Assembly: GCA_021849765.1 (NCBI GenBank)
Contig: JAJZSM010000024.1
Span: 1-11,435, forward strand
Source: Actinomycetes bacterium
GTDB lineage: Bacteria > Actinomycetota > Acidimicrobiia > Acidimicrobiales > RAAP-2
Reading direction: 5' to 3'
Length of the DNA stretch: 11,435 nt
Shown here piece after piece: positions 6,926-11,435 of the stretch. Below the pieces are notes generated by a model that saw only the letters and a list, made by a program, of their open reading frames with translations, was not told where the DNA came from and made no database searches. Both the position numbers and the translations under genes were made by a program. Each line of letters starts with the position of its first letter. Position 1 is the stretch's first letter.

Positions 6926-7486
6926 CTACTTGACGCTGACCTTGCCCGTCATCCAGCTCATGGTCGACATCGCGCCACCCATGCCGTTGGTGCCGCTGCC
7001 GCACGGGGCGTAGCAGTGCCAAACGAACGTGCCGGTCTTCTTGGCGACGAAGCTCGCCGTGACGACGATGTGGCCGCCAGTCGGTGCGACGGGGATCGGC
7101 ATGTTGAAGCCGAGTCCGGGCACGGTGAAGGTGTGGGCAATGTTGATGTCGGACACGTTGGCAACCGGCTTGCCGTTGACGAGCTCCTTGCCGTTGAGCG
7201 TGCCCTTGACGCTCGCGTACGGCATGTACTTGCCCATGAGCGGCGCCGTGCCGTCATCGAAACTGACGATCTGGACGGTCACGGTCTGACCCTTGTGCAC
7301 GGTCCAAGAGGCGTTGGTGATCTTCGGCCAGCCCGGCCTGCCGTCCATCTTGCCGGTGATCAACCGCATGTGCTCAACCACGTGGGTCGGGACGGCTGCT
7401 GCGGCGCTCGTGCCCGTGAGCGACACCGCGGCCAGTGGGGCGGCGGCCAGCAGCAACGCAGACAACGTGGTAATCGGGCGCTTCAT
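6926..7486 (-). CDS. exported CuA-like cupredoxin (His-to-Thr variant), paralog 2
   Basis: 186 residues with a signal peptide (MKRPITT, hydrophobic core 8-22, SAAAA near 27-31). The mature COX2-like domain has H118 (IAHTFTVPGLGFNMPIP), C158 and C162 (CYAPC), T166 at the second CuA His position, and a Met-rich tail (M169, M173, M176, M179) before the last strand. It is very like paralogs 3 and 4 at protein level and visibly similar at DNA level around the GGCATGTT(A/G)AAGC stretch, so the three arose by tandem duplication. ATG 7486 has AAGGAG about 7 bases upstream; the longer frame to 7603 overlaps the previous gene and adds no plausible signal. Expected to be soluble outside the membrane and to ferry electrons or copper. 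Confidence 0.86.
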   Translation of the reverse strand: MKRPITTLSALLLAAAPLAAVSLTGTSAAAAVPTHVVEHMRLITGKMDGRPGWPKITNASWTVHKGQTVTVQIVSFDDGTAPLMGKYMPYASVKGTLNGKELVNGKPVANVSDINIAHTFTVPGLGFNMPIPVAPTGGHIVVTASFVAKKTGTFVWHCYAPCGSGTNGMGGAMSTMSWMTGKVSVK

Positions 7487-7502
7487 CTCAATGCTCCTTG
7501 TT

Positions 7503-7526
7503 GGTTGGGGGGTGGGGGGTGGGCGG
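7503..7526 (+). other. G-rich tract between cupredoxin genes 1 and 2
   Basis: The plus strand holds runs of 2, 6, 6, 3 and 2 G separated by TT, T, T and C. The transcript from the minus strand is therefore C-rich and G-poor here, just before the ribosome-binding site of paralog 2. The DNA could fold a two-tetrad G-quadruplex. The C-rich RNA resembles a Rho loading site. Neither is demonstrated. Confidence 0.35.
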
Positions 7527-7548
7527 TAGAACTTCGGACTGGTTCGAC

Positions 7549-8115
7549 TCAGGCAACCACGGTGACGTAGCCGCGCATGAAGCCGTTGTGCGCCATCGCC
7601 CACTTGTCACAGGGCAGAGCGCAGAACCACTGGATAGTTCCAGGTTTGGTCGGCTTGATCGTGAAGTGGGTGACCGACGGCGACGAGGGACTGCCGGCGG
7701 GGGCCACGGCACTCACATTCAGGTCGGGTGACATCCACGAGTGCGACTGCACGTCGTAGTTGTAGATCGTGACGTCGTAGGTCTTACCGACGGTCATGGT
7801 GAAGGTCCCCGGGACGAAGGCGTCATGGACCAACCCATCGGGACCCTTCACGCCACCAAGCGGCGGCGGGTTGATCTCGAGCTTCACCTGCACGGCGTTC
7901 GAGGCACTCGCGGGCACGACGGCGCTGGTCGACGCACCCGGGGCCGGGGTCGTGCCCGTGACTTTGTGCCAGATCGCACCGGCGCCGGCGGTGATCGCGA
8001 AGACAACCGCCGCGACGATGACGATCCCCGCGACCAACGTCACCAGTCCGCGGACTCGATGTGTCTCTGCCCCGCCGTTTCCGCGGCTCACCACGGTCGT
8101 TTCGCTGCTCATCAT
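7549..8115 (-). CDS. membrane-anchored COX2/CuA-like cupredoxin, divergent first gene of the operon
   Basis: 188 residues: a short cytoplasmic N-terminus, one transmembrane helix (about 23-49), an Ala/Ser/Pro linker, and a cupredoxin domain (about 75-188). Possible copper ligands are H125 (DVQSHSWMSP), C165 and C169 (FCALPC), H176 and M180 (HNGFMRG). These resemble COX2 CuA ligands (H; CxxxC; H; M before RG), but the spacing is C-x3-C-x6-H-x3-M rather than C-x3-C-x3-H-x2-M. It lacks the DDGTAPLMG region of the three sister genes, so it is an older paralog or a separately recruited domain. GGGAGGAG precedes two adjacent ATGs (8115 and 8112) and either could be used. It is the promoter-proximal gene, divergent from the two-component system. 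Likely a membrane-tethered copper electron carrier. Confidence 0.85.
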   Translation of the reverse strand: MMSSETTVVSRGNGGAETHRVRGLVTLVAGIVIVAAVVFAITAGAGAIWHKVTGTTPAPGASTSAVVPASASNAVQVKLEINPPPLGGVKGPDGLVHDAFVPGTFTMTVGKTYDVTIYNYDVQSHSWMSPDLNVSAVAPAGSPSSPSVTHFTIKPTKPGTIQWFCALPCDKWAMAHNGFMRGYVTVVA

Positions 8116-8209
8116 TCGCTCCTCCCGGCCACCATCACGATGGTGATTGGGACCTTTACCATCCTTGGGCCGCGAGCGAGGCCTTACTAGAGAAATCCCT
8201 CGGGTCAGT

Positions 8210-8231
8210 CGTCCCGTGGAATCACGGGACG
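8210..8231. promoter_or_regulatory. candidate operator, dyad copy 1 (9-bp arms)
   Basis: A perfect inverted repeat, CGTCCCGTG then GAAT then CACGGGACG, centred about 105 bases upstream of the first cupredoxin start. Its core CCGTG-N4-CACGG recurs at 8443-8456. Dyads of this size suit a dimeric HTH regulator such as the LuxR-type response regulator encoded next door. A transcribed hairpin is the alternative. Confidence 0.55.
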
Positions 8232-8432
8232 TTCGCGGGCCTTCTCGACGTCGAGGGAGTCGCACATTTGGGTCGCGATGACGTCGCGCGAGACGAGCGA
8301 CTCGACTCGCCCCTCGCCTCGACACGCCTCACGACGCCACCGACGGGAGCCACCGGTCAGCGGGCCCCATTCGGATAGCACCCTGGCGAGCGGGCGGAGG
8401 GGCCGGTCGTGGTCACAACACGTACTTTTTCA

Positions 8433-8464
8433 GGTCTTTCGTCCGTGAATTCACGGTAAAGACC
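8433..8464. promoter_or_regulatory. candidate operator, dyad copy 2 (14-bp palindrome with flanking repeat)
   Basis: The perfect palindrome CCGTGAATTCACGG (8443-8456) shares CCGTG-N4-CACGG with copy 1. It is bracketed by a further inverted repeat, GGTCTTT (8433-8439) and AAAGACC (8458-8464). The whole lies 28 bases before the response-regulator start codon, so it could be an autoregulatory operator overlapping the promoter, or a leader hairpin. Confidence 0.55.
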
Positions 8465-8491
8465 GAGAGGACACTGCCGTAAGGTGATGGC

Positions 8492-9166
8492 GTGGCCGAC
8501 ACCGAAGTGGTGAATTCGAGGTCGATATCCGTCATCGTGGTTGACGATCACGAGGTCGTGCGAGAGGGAACGCGCAAGATGCTCGAGCGAGACCCCGATA
8601 TCGTGGTGGTCGACGAGGTGGGTTCAGTTCAGGACGCCCTCGTGTCCGCCCGACGGTTGCGCCCTCGGCTCATGGTGATAGACGTCGAGTTGCCCGACGG
8701 CAGCGGCGTCGAGGTTGTGCGCGAGGTCGTAGCCGAGAAATTGCCGATCCGCTGCCTGATGCTCTCAGCCCACGACGACTACGTCTACTTCTCCGAGGCC
8801 CTCGCCGCGGGGGCGGGCGGCTACCTCTTGAAGACCGCTAGCGCCGCGGAGTTCGTGGCCGCCGCCCGGACTGTGTCGGTGGGCGGCACGGTCATCGACG
8901 GCTCGCTCTCGCACCGGCTCGCCGGTCGGCGCCAACCCCCCGAAGAAGAGCTAATTCACCGGCTCACGGCGCGCGAGCTCGACGTCATCGCTGCCCTCGT
9001 GCGGGGCCGCTCCAACAAGGAGATCGCCCTGGAGCTCGGCATCGGACTGCGAACCATCGAGAGCTACGTCTCGGCGATCCTTAACAAGCTCGGCGTGCGC
9101 TCACGCACTGAAGCGACGATCTTCGCGATCGAACACCACCTCGCCTCACCAAAACCGAGCAAGTGA
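8492..9166 (+). CDS. NarL/FixJ-family response regulator with LuxR-type HTH
   Basis: 224 residues. The receiver domain (about 12-130) has the acidic pair D18-D19, phospho-acceptor D64 (MVIDVELPDGSG), S92 and K114 (YLLK). The LuxR-type DNA-binding domain spans about 155-215, with LTARELDVIAALVRGRSN and the recognition-helix region LRTIESYVSAILNKLGVRSR. All switch residues are intact, so it should be a phosphorylation-controlled transcription factor. The start is a GTG at 8492 with AAGG seven bases upstream; a nearby ATG at 8487 is in another frame. It overlaps the kinase gene by four bases (GTGA) and points away from the cupredoxin operon across a shared control region with two matching dyads, so it probably controls that operon and itself. 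Target and stimulus are inferred only. Confidence 0.95.
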   Translation: MADTEVVNSRSISVIVVDDHEVVREGTRKMLERDPDIVVVDEVGSVQDALVSARRLRPRLMVIDVELPDGSGVEVVREVVAEKLPIRCLMLSAHDDYVYFSEALAAGAGGYLLKTASAAEFVAAARTVSVGGTVIDGSLSHRLAGRRQPPEEELIHRLTARELDVIAALVRGRSNKEIALELGIGLRTIESYVSAILNKLGVRSRTEATIFAIEHHLASPKPSK

Positions 9167-10602
9167 GAACGCCGAACCCCCGCATCCCGATCCGTGAGAT
9201 CCTCGTGCGGGCACTGCACCCGCCCGTTCGCGAACGGGCCTTTTGGGCCGTGCAGGCGATGGTGGTGTTCTGGGCCGTGATCCACGTGTGGGTCGACATC
9301 AGTAACGCGTTGCACGGCAGCGTCCTGCCCTACGGCGTGCCAATCGACCTGCTGTTGATCCCCGTCGGCTACGCCGCCCTACGCTACGGCCTCTCCGGTT
9401 CGGCGGCCACCACCATCTGGGCGATTCTCCTGTGGATGCCCGACCTCTTGATCCCCGACGACAAGGGCCACTACCAGCAAGATCTTGTCCAACTCTTCGT
9501 CGTCACCGTCGTCGCGCTCTTCGTCGGTCTCGAGATCGAACGCGCCCACCTCGAACGGGCTCGCGCCGAAGTCGCCGAGGCTGAACGGCGCGTCGCCGAG
9601 CAGCACTACCACCGGCTCTTCGATGTGAACACGGCGCCGATCTTCCTGATCGATCCGTTGGACACCGTGTTAGAGGCCAATCCCGCCGCGCTGCACCTCA
9701 GCGCCGGCGCGACAGGTCGGCGGATCACCGACCTGTTCGGTATCGCCAACCACGACCTCGTCGAAGGACGGATGAACCAGCTCACCATCCGTCCATCCGG
9801 TGATGATGAGGAGCGCAATTTTCGTTTCTCAGTCTCCAATTTCGAGCCCAGCGCCGTCGGGTCGATCCGTCAGGTTGTCCTCGAGGACGTCACCGAGGAG
9901 TACCGCTCCGAGCGCGAGGCGCGAGCCTGGGCGATCGAGGTCCTGCGCGCTCAAGAGGACGAGCGACGTCGCATCGCCCGCGAGATCCACGACGACCCGC
10001 TGCAGCGTCTGCTCCAACTGGCCCGACGTCTCGAGGTCCTCGGGTCGCCGAGCGAACAGATCAACGGGGACGAGCGTGTCGAGCAGTTCGCCACGGTACG
10101 CGAGGAGTTGCTCAACGTCGTCGGGCACCTGCGCGAGGTCACCCGCGGGTTACACCCGGCCGGACTCGACCAACACGGACTCGTCGCTGCAGTCCGTGGG
10201 CTCCTCGTCGACCTCGAAGTCGACGAGGGACTCATCACAGACTTCATCGTCACCGGGGACATCATCAGCGGATCCCACGAGGCCGAGGTTGGGCTCTTTC
10301 GCATCGTCCAAGAGGCGGTGCGCAACGTCATCCGCCACGCCCGGGCGGCGAACCTCGTGGTGTCGATCCACTACGCGAAGGACTGCGCGCACGTCACGAT
10401 CGTCGACGACGGCGTCGGTTTCGACGTGAGCCGTGACAGCCTCGTCTCGGGCAATCACCTCGGGATATTGAGCATGCGCGAGCGGGCGAATCTCCTCGAC
10501 GGTCACTGCGAGGTCACTTCGACGATCGGCGAGGGAACGACGGTCGAGGCCACGGTGCCACTGCACCGTGTAGCGGTCGAGGCCATGGTCCGCCGCGACT
10601 GA
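9163..10602 (+). CDS. membrane-bound PAS-containing sensor histidine kinase (NarX/DegS-type, HisKA_3)
   Basis: 479 residues, starting with GTG 9163 that overlaps the response-regulator stop. Residues about 28-125 contain three or four membrane helices with little extracytoplasmic sequence. A short coiled coil (126-150, Glu/Arg/Ala-rich) leads to a PAS domain (about 148-248, NTAPIFLIDPLDTVLEANPA). The dimerisation domain has the phospho-histidine H276 in RRRIAREIHDDPLQ. The ATPase has N-box N388 (QEAVRN), G1 motif DDGVGFD (415-421) and a G2-like HLGILSMRERA. These are the features of kinases that pair with NarL-type regulators, and the partner is encoded just before it. No heme- or cluster-binding cysteine motif is visible, so the signal may be membrane, redox or quinone-related, or a PAS ligand. 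The gene ends 16 bases from the convergent DoxX-like gene. Confidence 0.94.
   Translation: MRTPNPRIPIREILVRALHPPVRERAFWAVQAMVVFWAVIHVWVDISNALHGSVLPYGVPIDLLLIPVGYAALRYGLSGSAATTIWAILLWMPDLLIPDDKGHYQQDLVQLFVVTVVALFVGLEIERAHLERARAEVAEAERRVAEQHYHRLFDVNTAPIFLIDPLDTVLEANPAALHLSAGATGRRITDLFGIANHDLVEGRMNQLTIRPSGDDEERNFRFSVSNFEPSAVGSIRQVVLEDVTEEYRSEREARAWAIEVLRAQEDERRRIAREIHDDPLQRLLQLARRLEVLGSPSEQINGDERVEQFATVREELLNVVGHLREVTRGLHPAGLDQHGLVAAVRGLLVDLEVDEGLITDFIVTGDIISGSHEAEVGLFRIVQEAVRNVIRHARAANLVVSIHYAKDCAHVTIVDDGVGFDVSRDSLVSGNHLGILSMRERANLLDGHCEVTSTIGEGTTVEATVPLHRVAVEAMVRRD
9222..9239 (+). other. 18-bp perfect palindrome in the histidine-kinase gene
   Basis: GCCCGTTCG followed by its exact complement CGAACGGGC, within codons 20-26 of the kinase. 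The transcript could form a 7-bp stem with a CGCG loop about 60 bases after the coupled start codon. It may be chance in GC-rich coding DNA. Confidence 0.3.
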
Positions 10603-10618
10603 ACGCGTCGGCGATTGG

Positions 10619-11435
10619 TTACTGAGCGGCGGCGACTCGCGACGTCGACAACGGCCAGAACGTCCACGCGAGGAGTGCGATCAGCGGTCCAGAGTTGACG
10701 TCTGTGCCCTGCGCCGTCAGCACGCCACCGAAGTCCTGGACGAGCCACACGAACGCGGCGAAGGTCATCGCGACGATCAGCGCCGGTCGCACGAGTGCGG
10801 GCTTGGCGATGGCGAGCGCGACGGCGAGGCTCAGAAGCGCGAGGCCGAGCGAGAACGCGAAGCCGCGGTCGGCGAACACGCTGGCGAGGCCGCGGTCGAT
10901 TGACTGGACCCAACCTGGCTCACCGGACGCCACGCCCATCACCAGGTCGTGCATCGCCTGGGGTGCCCGATTCGCGGGGAGCAGGAAGTACACCGCGAAG
11001 TCGACCCAGAGCACGACCCAGGCCGCGGTCGCGCCTCGGCGCCCCCAGGCACCGGCATCGGCGACCGAGAGCGCGTCCCCACGACCAGACGGCCAGACCA
11101 GAACCGCGATCACGGCGTAGAGCACGACCGCGCCCGGTTGACCGGCGAGCGGCGAGCCGCCGGCGAACACTCCACCAAACCCCTCGGCGAACCACCAGAC
11201 CGCCAGGCTCCAGACGATCGAGGTCCCCAAAGCCAGTCGGGTAGTGGGACGCCAAAGCAGGCCGAGCGCAATCACGAGCTGCAGCGTGGCGTAGAGGGCG
11301 TTCCACCACGCGATGTCGTGGACCATGAAGTGGTCCGCCCAGATCATGGGTTGCACGATCAGCCACGGACTCCCCGACGCCGCCGGCTCGAGCGCGCCGG
11401 TCACGAAGGCCTTGGTGAACATGAAGGGCTGGAAC
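10619..11435 (-). CDS. DoxX-like integral membrane protein with internal duplication, N-terminus cut by window edge
   Basis: At least 267 residues from the first Met in the window (11422). The frame stays open to the window end (FQPF before that Met), so the true start is probably outside. The visible part has two homologous halves: residues about 5-110 contain SGSPW and later WWFAEGFGGVFAGGSP; residues about 147-256 contain SGEPGW and later VWLVQDFGGVLTAQGTD. The second half begins with a helix (131-148) that has no counterpart in the first half within the window, which supports truncation. About seven membrane segments are visible. The GGV(L/F)-T/A-xG-(T/S) loop plus four-helix unit resembles DoxX/DoxD-like proteins common in actinobacteria. 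Some DoxD-type proteins are subunits of thiosulfate:quinone oxidoreductase, but most have no known role. It ends convergent to the histidine kinase. No catalytic motif is recognised. Confidence 0.78.
   Translation of the reverse strand, partial: FQPFMFTKAFVTGALEPAASGSPWLIVQPMIWADHFMVHDIAWWNALYATLQLVIALGLLWRPTTRLALGTSIVWSLAVWWFAEGFGGVFAGGSPLAGQPGAVVLYAVIAVLVWPSGRGDALSVADAGAWGRRGATAAWVVLWVDFAVYFLLPANRAPQAMHDLVMGVASGEPGWVQSIDRGLASVFADRGFAFSLGLALLSLAVALAIAKPALVRPALIVAMTFAAFVWLVQDFGGVLTAQGTDVNSGPLIALLAWTFWPLSTSRVAAAQ

Larger units (their letters stand above)
8116..8491. promoter_or_regulatory. divergent regulatory region between cupredoxin operon and two-component system
   Basis: These 376 bases hold no convincing gene; the open frames crossing them lack family features. 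It must contain promoters for both directions, though I cannot fix -10/-35 boxes with confidence. It holds two copies of the dyad CCGTG-N4-CACGG (described separately) and overlapping short inverted repeats next to the leader of the cupredoxin gene (ACCAT 8131-8135 with ATGGT 8140-8144, and ATCAC 8134-8138 with GTGAT 8143-8147). A T-rich patch (8425-8430) just before the second dyad stands out against the GC-rich surroundings. Confidence 0.6.

Noticed and set aside
5559..7486. Reading the tandem paralogs as a repeat array or mobile element
   Set aside because: They are three full-length coding genes with own starts and signals or anchor; no terminal repeats or transposase are present.
5559..8115. 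Assignment of the cupredoxins as cytochrome c oxidase subunit II proper
   Set aside because: They lack the two-helix COX2 N-terminus and an intact CuA ligand set, and no COX1 or COX3 gene is adjacent.
8116..8325. Possible 70-residue N-terminal extension of the first cupredoxin
   Set aside because: The extension is Arg-rich and low in complexity, while a strong ribosome-binding site precedes ATG 8115/8112, followed by a normal membrane anchor.
10203..10228. Inverted repeat with 10-bp arms in the histidine-kinase gene
   Set aside because: It falls in codons for a Val-Asp-Leu-Glu-Val-Asp-Glu stretch whose GTC/GAC codons generate the symmetry; no positional reason to think it functional.

Overview
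The window is a GC-rich stretch with GTG starts, NarL/LuxR-type signalling and densely packed genes. It reads as an actinobacterial chromosome. An aerobic, possibly acidophilic lineage such as Acidimicrobiia fits the copper-protein content, but nothing here fixes the taxonomy. I see no tRNA, rRNA, CRISPR array, transposase or prophage gene.

Layout. Positions 1-198 (+) hold the 3' end of a short-chain dehydrogenase of the HSD10 / 3-hydroxyacyl-CoA dehydrogenase type. Converging on it is a long minus-strand block that reads leftward from about 8115. In transcription order it holds: an anchored COX2/CuA-like cupredoxin (8115-7549), two exported CuA-like cupredoxins (7486-6926 and 6865-6296), a fourth anchored one (6299-5559), a Tat-type ferredoxin-like iron-sulfur subunit (5562-4705), an NrfD/ActC-type quinone-interacting membrane subunit (4682-3276), and a small Ig-like membrane-anchored protein (3276-2707). 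An ABC exporter follows (ATPase 2659-1781, permease 1780-200). Several junctions overlap by 1-4 bases, which suggests translational coupling. From 8492 rightward runs a two-component system: a LuxR-type response regulator, then an overlapping PAS-containing histidine kinase. The right edge (10619-11435, minus strand) is a DoxX-like membrane protein with an internal duplication, cut by the window end.

How the genes may work together (inference). The iron-sulfur and NrfD subunits resemble the electron-transfer core of alternative complex III and polysulfide/DMSO-reductase-type enzymes. No molybdopterin catalytic subunit and no cytochrome c lies beside them. Four extracytoplasmic COX2-like copper-protein domains stand there instead. 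The simplest reading is a quinone:cupredoxin electron-transfer module across the membrane. Three of the cupredoxins keep the first His, the CxxxC pair and nearby Met residues of a CuA site, but have Thr where CuA has its second His. The iron-sulfur subunit has lost one cluster cysteine to Thr, as expected if that cluster is [3Fe-4S].

The 376-base divergent region between the cupredoxin operon and the two-component genes carries two copies of the dyad CCGTG-N4-CACGG, one near each gene. This is a good candidate operator for the adjacent response regulator and would tie the sensor system to the operon. The substrate and direction of electron flow cannot be read from the sequence.
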